From Solen grandis (Eukaryota > Mollusca > Bivalvia > Adapedonta > Solenidae): a DNA stretch of 64,000 bases. The translations under genes were made by a program, and so were the position numbers. A model generated the notes under the pieces. That model was not told the DNA's origin, searched no databases, and saw nothing but the letters and a program-made list of their open reading frames with translations. Shown here piece by piece: positions 54,161-64,000 of this stretch (position 1 is the first letter of the stretch; the number at the start of each line of letters is the position of its first letter). The stretch lies in the NCBI GenBank assembly GCA_021229015.1, contig CM037781.1:34702759-34766758 (forward strand). Reading direction: 5' to 3'.

Positions 54161-54877
54161 AAATAAATTGTTACCTTTTTACATGCAAAAATATTCTTAT
54201 GACGTATACAATTGTCACTGCCCGCCAATTGCCCGATATTGATATCATAATTTCATTATAGGTCCCTACTTATGATATCATGACATTTTATGTATAATTA
54301 ATTGAGTTTGATAGAATCCGATAATAGATGGTGAGTGAACATCCTTAAAATATCATAATTAATTGACACAATATTTTTTTTAAATTTTTATTTCATCAAC
54401 ATATTGCTATTATTTTATGACATATTGTAAGTTGTTTAATGATATGGTATACTCATATATCTTGTAATTGTTTTGTAAATACGTTTTCTTAGGTCATCGT
54501 TGAGTTACTCATTTTCGTGAGTTGAAAATGAAATACAATGAAATATTTTTCTTCATTAAAAATTAATAATAATAGCAACAAATAAACAAAAGACACACTG
54601 TGATATATCGATTCTAATTTCCAAGCTGTTTATTTTTTCATTCGCTGAAACAAATCATCAAAAAATGAAATATAAAAGTACTTAAATGAATTAATCATTT
54701 TGGTATTAATTAGCTTAAAACAGTTGATTTTTTTCTGCGCAAAAAGAACGACATTTAAAGCTTTTCCATGTCAGAGCAAATTTGAATTGTTCTAAAATGT
54801 TCTATTCCGTATCTTTTCTTATTTAATGAAACAAAAGTTGTTCTTATCAAAACATGTAATACAGACAGTTACTCTAC
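54161..54877. other. AT-rich unassigned sequence
   Basis: No exon or repeat boundary recognised. Confidence 0.35.
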
Positions 54878-54888
54878 ATTAAATGTTA

Positions 54889-55089
54889 AGGGGTGCCGTG
54901 GTCCAGTGGTAACGTATCCAATTACGGATATGAAGGTTGTGGGTTCGAGCCCCGTTGGAGGCAAGAATTCTTCACGACCTTCCCAGGCGCAAAGTACTGG
55001 TCCAACACAGGAACCGTCGAGAGGGATTAGTATAATAAGTTGTAAGAACTTGTTTCCCAATTGACGTAGAATAAATAAGTTTAAATTAA
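54889..55089 (+). mobile_element. SINE-3, complete, with exact target-site duplication
   Basis: Head: GGGTGCCGTGGTCCAGTGGT (A box) and GTGGGTTCGAGCCCCGTTGG (B box). The body runs from CTTCACGACCTTCCCAGGCG through GGAACCGTCGAGAGGGATTA to AGTTGTAAGAACTTGTTTCC and an AATAAATAAG end. ATTAAATGTTA flanks it at 54878-54888 and 55090-55100. Confidence 0.8.
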
Positions 55090-55100
55090 ATTAAATGTTA

Positions 55101-56388
55101 TGATATAACATAACTGCGGTATGTCAAGGTCGTGAATGTTCGGCCTTTTCTCAAACGTTTTAAAAAAAATTATAACTCTTTTTTCTTTCCCTGTGAGCAA
55201 TAATTGAAGACATTTTGATGATATTGTGACATTGTCACATGTACTGTCAATCAAACTGTCAGCTCGAAATTATCTCGAATTATATAATGTTCCCAGTAAT
55301 GGTATAACGTGTTGTTTTTTTCACACACAAATGTTTCAAAAATTAACGCCAGAAATTCAACGTTTTTTTAAGCATTTCTTTCAGTGACATTTTTATCAGT
55401 TTCATGTCGAATCAACCTGATACATTGTCGACAAATCTTCATACTCTTCGTAAAACTTTGAGCAAAATTGGAACGTAGCAGACTTGGCAAGACAAAAGAC
55501 AACACCTTGACTGTGTAAAATACTCTTCCAAATGAATTGTTAGTTCGGATTTTTCTGCAAACTGATTGTTAAACTAAATTTCCCGATTTAACCGAGTAGA
55601 ATTCTCAAATTGTTTCAAGCACCCATTTTAACCATTTGCCACAAGAACACCTTCTAAATTGTTGAAGTGAATACGCAAGGAGGTGATATTCAATGCTTTT
55701 AAGATTTTCTTAATATTACTTTTATCAAAATTATTATAATCTAAGGGCATTGAAATAATAATATTGTAACATTAAAACATTTAAGTATAAAATGAAAATA
55801 TTAGTAAAAATATTTAAAGACTTAATAACAGTTTAATGGAAAATAAAAACTATTTCGTCGGTCTCTATTTTTGGCCAGGCCTTTATTATTATTTCAATAT
55901 GACAGAAAATTGTTCAACACGGATCAGAATGACTTTCCAATAGCAGGATTGCATGACGGGACTTCGTGGGAGACATCGCTGAGTATAGAGACACGTGGCG
56001 GAAATGTGGAGATGTGGACCTCATTAGACCGTCCATTTTAGTCCGGGGGAGGAAACAGTTTAGCTTTGATCTCTCATATACATTATGCATTTCTATTATT
56101 TATTGCTATTATGACCTGAATGAAAAAGTAACTTAGCATAAAAGCATAGTATACCTAACTGCATAGTGACATACAATTGTGACTGTAATTAAATAATGCA
56201 TGGATCATATTTTGCTAATGTTTTAACGATAGCCATTGATTCCTCTCGTAAATCTGTTGAATGCACATAGCAATTATGAAGAAACCTTAATGCTCACAAC
56301 ATAAATAAATAAATAAATAAATAAATAAAAAAAGTATAAAAAAAGTAGCGCCCAGCAAAGTTATGTACATATAAAGTACAAAATGGCA
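55101..56388. other. Intergenic sequence without a recognisable gene
   Basis: AT-rich; an (AAAT)n tract lies at 56304-56328. No exon supported. Confidence 0.4.
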
Positions 56389-56399
56389 CAAATTCTGAT

Positions 56400-56718
56400 A
56401 CCGTCCACGGTGGCCGAGTGGTTAGAACTTAGAGCGTCCGCCTCGGGAGCGGGAGGTCCCGGGTTCGATCCCTGACCGCGACATACCAAAGTCGTGAAAA
56501 ATGGTATTGTTATAGCTCCCTTGCTTTTCGCTCAGCATATAAGGGTAGTTGCAAGGACTGGTTGGCCTGGTGGTAGGATAATATGACCGGGTGTGGTATC
56601 ATGCCACATGTCTACGGCGTGATACTGCAGTGTGGCAGCACCGTATCTGTTTCAAGTAAACATAGTCTCCAGATGACTGAAATGCTGTCGATGGGACTTT
56701 AAACCCAACAAACAAAAA
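56400..56718 (+). mobile_element. SINE-2, complete, with exact target-site duplication
   Basis: Head: CACGGTGGCCGAGTGGTTAG (A box) and CCGGGTTCGATCCCTGACCG (B box). The body carries CTCCCTTGCTTTTCGCTCAG, GGTATCATGCCACATGTCTA and GCGTGATACTGCAGTGTGGC; the end is GGGACTTTAAACCCAACAAA. CAAATTCTGAT occurs at 56389-56399 and 56719-56729. It is the reference for fragments at 21411, 34305, 38445, 49503, 57412 and 63220. Confidence 0.82.
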
Positions 56719-56729
56719 TCAAATTCTGA

Positions 56730-57411
56730 TTTGTTATCTAGCGGGTAAAAGAAGGAAAGGGCATCAATAAGAAAATAATGGAAATTTGTTATAACGACTG
56801 TTCCTTTTGTTGAAATCAAATTATTCTTATCTGATTGTTTGGCAAGCATACATATAGAACAATACCCTTGGCTACCATCCAGCAACGGAAACGTTTTAAA
56901 ATCTATCTATATTCACGTTTATATGTTTACTTTTACTTATCCTGCAATCTACAACGCTTATCTGACGTTTCATCTGAGTTGTCTTTCTAGTAAACGATGT
57001 TTTATTTTATTTTATTTTCTATTTATTTTTATTAATTTATTTATTTTTTTTTTATTTTTTTTTTGAGAAATAAAAATAAACAAAAACTATCATGTTGTTT
57101 AGAATTACGAGAATAGGTGGCTTGAATTCAATGAGAATCAAATATTAATTTGTTATGCTTTACCACATACCGACATTTCTTTATTCCATTACACTTTCCG
57201 TCTTCCCGAGACAGATATAGTGCCTTGATAATTTAATATGATCAAACCCTGGGGTTTATCCAAAAACTGTTGCCTTTAAATAACAGTGATTGAAAATGAT
57301 ATCACATTTTTGTATAAATGTTGTTGTTTTTTTTTAAATTTGCAATGTACTTGATATTAATAAATATTACCATAGCCGATTTTTCCTGTAGATATGGACT
57401 GGTCCTTTTTA
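56730..57411. other. Unassigned sequence
   Basis: A T-rich low-complexity tract lies at 57000-57065. No exon supported. Confidence 0.4.
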
Positions 57412-57700
57412 TTGTGTTATCGTCCCGCCTACAGTTTTTCAGTCGTGGAGACTATATCTTGTGACAAACATACATAATAGTTGTGTCACACTGCAGTATC
57501 ACGCTGTAGACATATGGCATGATACCACACCTAGTCACATTATCCTGACACCAGTCCAACCAGTCCGTGAACTATCCATATATGATAAGAGCCAAGCAAT
57601 GGAGCTACATCAGTCTGTACCATTCTTTACAACTTTGGTATTTTGTAGCCTGTTATCAAACCCACGACGTCCCGCTCCCGGGGACAGTGTTATATTAAAA
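57412..57700 (-). mobile_element. SINE-2, degenerate copy
   Basis: Reverse complement of the SINE-2 end and body (CAGTTTTTCAGTCGTGGAGA, CACACTGCAGTATCACGCTG, ATGGCATGATACCACACCTA) with a weathered head near 57660-57700 (AAACCCACGACGTCCCGCTC). Confidence 0.65.
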
Positions 57701-58670
57701 CAACTCAATTTCAAGTGGTCACTTTATATACTAATCCAAATCGTTCTTAAAGCAGGCCCTGCTTCAGATACAAAAAAAGAAAAAGAAAAGAAAACAGTGT
57801 GAAACGACAAAATGGTATCCAGATATTTTTACGGCTTCGGAACAGAGCACTTCCATAGTAAAATAAAGATATTGATTGACAACAACTAGACTGTGATAAC
57901 GTCATCAGAGGGAAAGTGTTGTGTTTCTTCCAGAATTTGACAATATTGCCCTTAAACAGTTTTATTGCAGAAAAACTGTTGGCGTTTTATAGCATGTTTC
58001 AACTTTAAATCATATGACTATGGACGCATGTCTGGAACAACCAGTTTATCTGACGGTCATCATTAACTCAAATACGAATGTCATATTGCAAAGATTGTTA
58101 TATACGTATTAATTCTAATATTATGAATAAAGGTTTAAAGAACTTTGTAAATTCCTAACAACGAATCGTAACCCGTTTATATCAGCTTTTCATGCTTCAA
58201 ACGTGTTTGTCATCAACATAAACGTTTCAAGATGGAATTAGGTAGGTAGATGGATGTATATCTTTAGACATGGAATAACAATGATCGATGAACAAAGAGC
58301 CAGAGAGACATTCTTGCATTGTTCAAATATCAAATATATTCATATATAGTCATAACTATGTGTATATGCATTACAATATCTTTTAGACATGCAAATATGT
58401 TTAGGATTCTTCCTTTGCATTGTAATAACGACAAATGACACACAACCATTATGCGTATATGTTAATGAAAAAATATCATATTCCAGTTTGTCTTTAAAGA
58501 AAACTTACATGCATTCCCTAAGTATGTTTTGTGGGTTCACAAATGTGTGTCATTCGGTTTTGTAACTCCCGAGAACTGAAGACTGAATAATTTAATATTA
58601 GCCTAAGCATATTGTATCCTAGAAATATCAATAAAGCCTTATAAAATATAGTGATAACGTAGGTGATATC
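57701..58670. other. Unassigned sequence
   Basis: AT-rich; no exon recognised. Confidence 0.4.
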
Positions 58671-58674
58671 TTAA

Positions 58675-58859
58675 CCCTTTCCCTCATATAGACTCATTTT
58701 GACGCACTCAATAGATACCACATAAAGCCTGATCTGCAGAAAACCACAGTTAAACCTTACCAAATTTAATTATAAAATCCTCATTTCCAGACCACTGAGG
58801 AGCAGCGAACAGCATAGTTCGCATAGGTCTTTTCATGGTTTCCTCTATGAGGGAAAGGG
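58675..58859. mobile_element. piggyBac-like MITE, TTAA flanked
   Basis: TTAA (58671-58674) is followed by CCCTTTCCCTCATA, and the right end TATGAGGGAAAGGG is followed by TTAA (58860-58863). This gives 14-bp perfect terminal inverted repeats and a four-base TTAA target duplication, as in piggyBac. The 185-bp body matches 38690-38922 in reverse orientation without its palindrome. Confidence 0.8.
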
Positions 58860-58863
58860 TTAA

Positions 58864-59216
58864 AGTTTAATGAGATTTGAAGAAATTCCTCAACCCGCAA
58901 ATATACACGAGATATAATGATACGACTATGAAAATGAATGTAATCCATGCAGTTAGACTAGTGTTTGATCTAAAATAAGGAAACGGGCACATTTTATATT
59001 TATATAGGTGCCTGTATCATACAGTTGCCTTTATTAATCTCGGATTCTATCTTTAGTTCTTAATTATAAATTGAACAAACAGTGTTGTAATATGTGAAAA
59101 TACTAATCAAAATATATATCGTAAGTTTTAAATGAAACTTCGCAACAATACACTGGTCACAGCGTGCGCTCACGTGACTTTATTGCCATTACAGTTTCCT
59201 CCCTCGTAACAATTTA
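58864..59216. other. Unassigned sequence
   Basis: AT-rich; nothing recognised. Confidence 0.35.
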
Positions 59217-59228
59217 TCAATTGAACGT

Positions 59229-59490
59229 GGGACCTCCGTGGCCGAAAGGGTAAAGTCCTTGACTATAACACTCACTCAGCCCCTCACCTCATGTGTTCGA
59301 CTCCCAGCAGGGTCATTCGGATTTTCATGTGAGGAAGCCTTCAAGCTGGCTTGCGGTAGGTCTATGGTTCTACCTGAATGCTTCCGTGCATTCGGGGTCT
59401 TCCTCAACATGTAATTAGCTGGACGTCGCTATATGACTGAAATATTGTCGAAGCGACGGTAAACCCAAATAGTCAAGTCAAGTCAAGTCA
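59229..59490 (+). mobile_element. SINE-1, complete, (TCAAG)n tail, with exact target-site duplication
   Basis: Head GACCTCCGTGGCCGAAAGGG and TGTTCGACTCCC; core AAGCTGGCTTGCGGTAGGTC, ATTCGGGGTCTTCCTC, TAATTAGCTGGACGTCGCTA; end GCGACGGTAAACCCAAATAG and AGTCAAGTCAAGTCAAGTCA. TCAATTGAACGT is found at 59217-59228 and 59488-59499. This is the best plus-strand reference copy. Confidence 0.88.
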
Positions 59491-59499
59491 ATTGAACGT

Positions 59500-59524
59500 A
59501 AACATCGCAGTAAATAATATGCGT

Positions 59525-59560
<36 letters not shown>

Positions 59561-60359
59561 AACTGTTTATCTGTATATACGAGGGAGTTAATTCTTTTGG
59601 CAAGATGGGAGGAAGAAATTTGGTTTTCAGTTTCTACGTCTCAAGGAAGTAATCCAAATAAAAAAGTGTTAGAATAATAAAAAAATCTATCTCTGCCCGT
59701 GTGCTGTTATGTATTTAGACACTACGCCCTCGTAATATTCGCACCTGAACGACAAACCTGTGTTTAAATACACAACAAAACACGGGTAGAAATAGATTAC
59801 TTCTTAAATTAATATTCTTATTTTGAAATCATCATTTTTCCATCGAATGCAAGCAAAACTTTAAAATTCTTAAATTCGTTTTAATGCCTTACTGTCATTT
59901 TTCGTTTCAGAAAAAGGAAACGTATGAAATAATTCAACTCAATCTCAGAGAACGGATCGTTTTTAAGTAGATTTCAACGGATGTTAAGTTCTTCCACTAT
60001 GTATCATCATTTATTTATAATTTTATTCGATATTGACTTGAAAAAAACTATTCTTAATTGATTTAACATGAGATATGACTCCTAATGTAGCGTTTTGTTC
60101 ATCGGCATAGCCAATTGACTGCAAACTGGCTAACATAACCGACAACGCATGCATTTTTTTTCTCGTTTTAACATACACCAATTTGAGAACCCGGTTTCCA
60201 CACAGTGCCTAAGACGCGCTTAAAGTGTGCCATACATTTTATGGTTCAATGCAAACCGAAAAGAAAACGAACATTACATGCCAGTTTATCAAAAGTTTGT
60301 TTTATAACCATACATGTTTAAATTTTTAAATGTTAGAAATTGTATTTACGATTTCATTG
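59500..60359. other. Unassigned sequence with a (GT)n tract
   Basis: (GT)n at 59529-59555. No exon supported. Confidence 0.4.
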
Positions 60360-60517
60360 CAGATAATAAACTTTGCAATTGCTCAAAATGGCTGGTATAT
60401 ATCAGCGATGAGGAAATACGTTTTCTATTCGAGGAAAATGTGCTGATTAATAACACGTTGAACACTTTATTGCAGTCATTAAACTTTGCATATGCTGCTA
60501 AGCTCATGTTCCGATAA
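60360..60517 (+). other. Open stretch after an acceptor-like TTTCATTGCAG
   Basis: TTTCATTGCAG at 60350-60360 is followed by a frame containing NKLCNCSKWLVYISDEEIRF that stops at 60517. ATTGCAG plus AAACTTTGCA occurs again at 60473-60492, a local duplication. It may be an exon; there is no family recognition. Confidence 0.2.
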
Positions 60518-60914
60518 ATGAAGCAACACGTCTATTAGGCTATTCTGTATCGTTTGTGTCGCAGCAGTACAGATCATTCGGAGATCGTGAGACAACGTGT
60601 TTCACTGATTGTGTTGCCACGTAACTGGTGATGCGAGTGTTTTACAAATATTATCTTTCGGTGTATGTTGTTTTTATACAATATGAGACATTACCGTGCT
60701 CCAATTCGGACACTCAGCCTCCATAATGTAATGGGAACGGCGTCACTTGAATTTGACGTGCAACCAATGACAACTGATACATTTTAGAGAATAATCTGCA
60801 TTTTGCTGACAGTCATGCAGACGGCAGACTATGCAACTATTACCGTAGACGTAAAACACTCCTGGTAGATTCTTGTACACGAAAAGAGACAAATTTACGC
60901 ATTGCAGTTTTATT

Positions 60915-61211
60915 GTTTGCTGCGATAAAGGTACATCTGGTCATTATCTGGGGGAGAGTTCTAGTATCAAAGTTACACCAATGTTTTTATCGGATGCAAT
61001 AATACCATTCATGCCAAATTCAAGACTTGATACTTTCCAGGATGCCATTTTCCCACAAGGCATAACTCTGATAGTGCAAAAGCCCACTCTGAAAGATAAG
61101 CAGCTGTTTTCTGAAACAAAGTCAATTTGTCATCAAAGTTCATCTAAATCAAATACCAAAACAATGAATATGCCATCCATATCTGAAAATAATTGGCAAT
61201 ATCTTTCGTAA
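60915..61211 (+). CDS. Candidate 3'-terminal exon of an unknown gene
   Basis: An open frame of about 98 codons ends in TAA at 61209-61211. Composition and codon use look genuinely coding (for example GTSGHYLGESSSIKVTPMF and FQDAIFPQGITLIVQKP), unlike other frames nearby. The start is uncertain: TTGCAG (60900-60905) or ATAAAG (60923-60928) could be the acceptor. AATAAA at about 61443 could be its polyadenylation signal. I recognise no family; it is predicted to be soluble, with a serine- and lysine-rich C-terminal tail. Confidence 0.4.
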   Translation, partial: VCCDKGTSGHYLGESSSIKVTPMFLSDAIIPFMPNSRLDTFQDAIFPQGITLIVQKPTLKDKQLFSETKSICHQSSSKSNTKTMNMPSISENNWQYLS

Positions 61212-61465
61212 CGTTTCATATGTTGGGTACACGTTTTGCGCAATATTGATTTAGTAAGGTAGTTAAATTGAGATCGGTTTAAATGATATAACGGTCAACT
61301 AAGCCGTTTGATATCAATTTTAAAAACTCGTCAAGTGTTATTCTGTACACCAGTTGAAATACACTAATACGTATAGGTGAAAAATGACATGTCAAATTAT
61401 CGATATCGTCTTGCTTGTTGATAAAGTGTCTCGTCTACATCGAAATAAAACACTAGTTTCAAACA
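61212..61465 (+). other. Possible 3'-untranslated region of the candidate exon
   Basis: AT-rich, ending with GAAATAAAACACTAG just before a clam repeat. Confidence 0.25.
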
Positions 61466-62009
61466 ATAGGGCCAAGATGGCCCTGTGTCGCTCACCTGAG
61501 TAAGATGGCTGTGTTAGGCATAATGACAAAAAATCTGGCATCTAAAGTGTTTTTCTAACATTTGACTAAGTGACCTACATATTGATCCTACCTGAATTTG
61601 CACTCAACTGGGAATTCATGCAGTCATCATTCATATCAAGTTTAATGAAGACTGGGACAAAATGTAGGCCTCTAGAGTGTTCACAAGAATTTTCTAAGAT
61701 TTAACCTGGTGACCTAGTTTTTGACCTCATGTGACTCATTTTGGAACTAATCCATTATATCAATTAGACAAACATCCCCAAATTGGGCTAAAATGGCACA
61801 AGGTTTTTCTTAGATTTGACCTGGTGACCTAGTTTTGACCCCACCCGAGATATTATGTAGACAAACATCCTGACCAAGTTTCATGAAGATTGGGCCAAAA
61901 CTGTGGCCTCTAGAGTGTTCACAAGCAATTGTTGACGACGGACGACGCACGACGGACAAAAGGCGATCACAAAAGCTCATCCGAGCACAAGTGCTCAGGT
62001 GAGCTAAAA
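61466..62009. repeat. Clam interspersed repeat, GCTCA type, complete-looking copy
   Basis: It starts AATAGGGCCAAGATGGCCCT and TCGCTCACCTGAGTAAGATG. It contains repeated GACCTGGTGACCTAGTTTT and GGCCTCTAGAGTGTTCACAA modules and ends with GACGACGGACGACGCACGAC, GGACAAAAGGCGATCACAAA, then GAGCACAAGTGCTCAGGTGA and GCTAAAA. The end is palindromic. Confidence 0.7.
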
Positions 62010-62779
62010 ATGATTACTTAGGAAATTGAGTCATTTCATCGGAGTCAACATATATGGTATTGATTCAAAGAGAACAACACGTATATAACTGGACTTGCTT
62101 ATTTTTCGGCCGTTGGGCCGTTTATTTTCACCCTGACTTCCTGTGAAACACACAGTAATGAAGTGGTATAAAATTAGGCTTTGCTAAATTCCCATTGGTC
62201 ATTGTAAAATTGGTCAAAAGAAAAAAAAGGATTTGCGGAAACGATTTCTTTAGATATCTGTTTTAAAAGTAAATACCGCTGAAGTTTTCTTCCCCTGCGA
62301 ACGATTTGTCCCGAATAGTAAGACACTGCACATTTTTAAGGTAAACTGAAAGAGTAGAACGCTAAAAAATAGGAAACACATAGATTTCTGAATTGATTGT
62401 TCGACCCTGACAGATCCTATATTAAACAAAAACGTAACATCCTGTTTCGTTTTGTAGCCCTCGAAACGAAGTCTAATGAGCATATGTTTTAAGGCTGTAA
62501 GTGTCTACCAAGATTGTACAAATTATTTGGATCCGTGGTATTTCAAAGCTGCACTGACAGGAATTACACAACTATTAAACCAACATCAAAATCTATTACA
62601 TGTTAAACCATTCAGACACTAATCATCAAGCCGAATATCTTTTTTAAATCACCACGGCCGAATATCTTTTTTAAAGATATTTCTTGATTTTAAATTTGTG
62701 TTTTTATACTACATGTATAATCAAACGTAAATAATAAGCAAATTGTAAGTACATGTATAAATGTTGTACCCGAAAGCGC
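62010..62779. other. Unassigned sequence
   Basis: CCGAATATCTTTTTTAAA is duplicated (about 62632 and 62660). ATTATTTGGATCCGTG at 62523 is a fragment of the repeat at 43030. Confidence 0.35.
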
Positions 62780-63200
62780 AAGAAAGAACAACAAAAGTGT
62801 TCCTTTGAACACGTGTCACCTGCTGAAGCGTGATGGAAAAGGTGTTAAAGACAGGAAAAGGGAATAACTAAAATAATATTGATGCCAGATTTATGGACAT
62901 TGTGCAAAACGATTTCTCATGTCAAGCTCTATTCATGCATCAATGAAATTTCATTTCAATAAGATGATTAGAGCGAGGGTATTGCAGAATAAAGAAGTGT
63001 GACGGTGCAAAAGAAAGAAGTGTGGATGAAAAGGGGAATAACTAAAAAGATGATATCAGAGTTATTACATGTTCACATGAACCTTGAGCATGACAATTCC
63101 CGATGTTACGCTCTGTCTATAAATGAAGTTTCATTTCATCAACATGATTAAAGCATGAGTTATTGCAAAATAAAGGAGTATGATGGTAAGACAGACGACG
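62780..63200. repeat. Two-copy tandem repeat of about 190 bp
   Basis: AAAGGGGAATAACTAAAA(T/A), CATGTTCACATG/CATGTCAAG, AATGAA(A/G)TTTCATTTCA..ATGATTA and TTGCA(G/A)AATAAAG(A)AGT recur in order in 62830-63000 and 63030-63185. Confidence 0.5.
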
Positions 63201-63219
63201 GAAAAGTACTGAAAGTTCA

Positions 63220-63395
63220 GAACTGGTTGGCCCAAAATCATGATAGTGTGACTGGATGTGGCATTATGCCAATTGTCTACGGCGTGATTTCGCTACGTGG
63301 TACCCTATACCCGTCCACGTCTTCTGTAGAAAAAGGTCCCGAAAAAAAAACATCGTCGGAACGTCAAACCCAATCAAACAATTATACTAAATGTA
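63220..63395 (+). repeat. SINE-2 fragment, diverged
   Basis: TGGTTGGCCCAAAATCATGA, GTGTGACTGGATGTGGCATT, ATGCCAATTGTCTACGGCGT and the CGTCAAACCCAATCAAACAA end match SINE-2 in order. Confidence 0.55.
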
Positions 63396-63559
63396 TCATA
63401 TAAAAAAGTAATAAGAGGGAATTTGAATTCCTAAAATTTCGCCATAGCTAAAGTACGATAATGCCAACTAATGCATTGTATCCCTGAATATATCATATAG
63501 TGCAATAATACAAGTGGAATATTGTCATGCATAGTTATTTTGAAACAGATGGTAAGGCT

Positions 63560-63960
63560 TAAAACAAGAGCACAGCCTGCGGATGACAATGGTCGTTTGT
63601 TTGTTTTTTGTAATGGGGGGATACATGTAAATAAGGTCAAAATTGACCCAAGAGATATGGTCCTTGATGAGAAAGTAGTCCTTGTGTTAGTGAATAAGTA
63701 TATGAAGTTTTGTTATAGACGATTTATAATTTAGAAATTATTACCAAGGTTAAAATTGTTCACTGTATTTATAATTTAAGAAAAGGGAGATAAATTTGGT
63801 CAAAATAAATCTAAGAATAATGTAGCCCTTGTGATATTGTATGTAAGTATGTGAAGTTTGATGGTAGACGGCTTAATGGTTTATAAGTAATGTTTTTTTC
63901 ACGACGCCGAGCCAACGACGAGGACGCCGATGGCACCAGAGTGATGACAATACCTCAATT
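63560..63960. repeat. Clam interspersed repeat, third type
   Basis: It begins AAAACAAGAGCACAGCCTGC and ends with CGACGCCGAGCCAACGACGA, GGACGCCGATGG and a TCTTTAAAAATAGACGAACT end. The internal AAG(G)TCAAAAT and AAGT(A)TATGAAGTTTTGTTATA/ATGTGAAGTTTGATGGTA modules occur twice. Confidence 0.5.
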
Positions 63961-64000
63961 TTTTTCTTTAAAAATAGACGAACTAAAACACCGGGTCTAT

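Noticed and set aside
56402..56482. Possible tRNA gene (good A and B boxes)
   Set aside because: It is the head of a SINE-2 unit with a target-site duplication around the whole 319-bp element.

Overview
This is a eukaryotic, non-coding-rich genome window. It is AT-rich, with long introns, GT-AG splice signals, many interspersed repeats, microsatellites and two 100-N assembly gaps (3034-3133, 53134-53233). The repeat content points to a bivalve mollusc, probably a heterodont clam. It includes palindromic repeats ending in GCTCAGGTGAGC-type sequence, tRNA-headed SINEs with a Nin-DC-like core, and a piggyBac-like MITE ending CCCTTTCCCTCATA. The taxon is an inference from repeat families, not from a marker gene.

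Layout. 1-1752 looks like the right end of a virus-like, probably Maverick/Polinton-class, integrated element. It holds a partial putative capsid-type gene, a coiled-coil plus beta-head gene, and a membrane-protein gene whose first 14 residues carry both a PTAP and a LYPDL late-domain motif. The last gene has a frameshifted 3' end. The element finishes in a nested 134-nt palindrome and abuts the middle of a common clam repeat at 1752/1753. 1753-16.4 kb is repeat territory: foldback arrays, minisatellites, SINEs with target-site duplications, MITEs and a LINE relic. 17221-23537 holds the one well-supported host gene, a three-exon Ly6/uPAR (three-finger) surface protein with SINEs in its second intron. 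A second secretory-type first exon with the same intron phase lies at 27943, and isolated candidate exons lie at 16804, 26930, 37450 and about 60915.

The remainder (28-64 kb) is mostly intergenic or intronic sequence. It carries a roughly 155-bp tandem array (29.4-30.4 kb), a MITE nested in an older tRNA-headed repeat (33.3-33.8 kb), piggyBac-like MITEs (38.7 and 58.7 kb), a minisatellite with a dimeric higher-order zone (43.9-44.6 kb), a 21-bp minisatellite split by a LINE 3' end (47.6-49.3 kb), a decayed minus-strand LINE (51.4-53.1 kb), and three tRNA-derived SINE families.

The three genes of the left-edge element would act together in virion assembly and exit if the element is, or was, a virus. 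The Ly6 protein is an independent host cell-surface or secreted protein. Family names rest on reading motifs by eye; no database search was possible.
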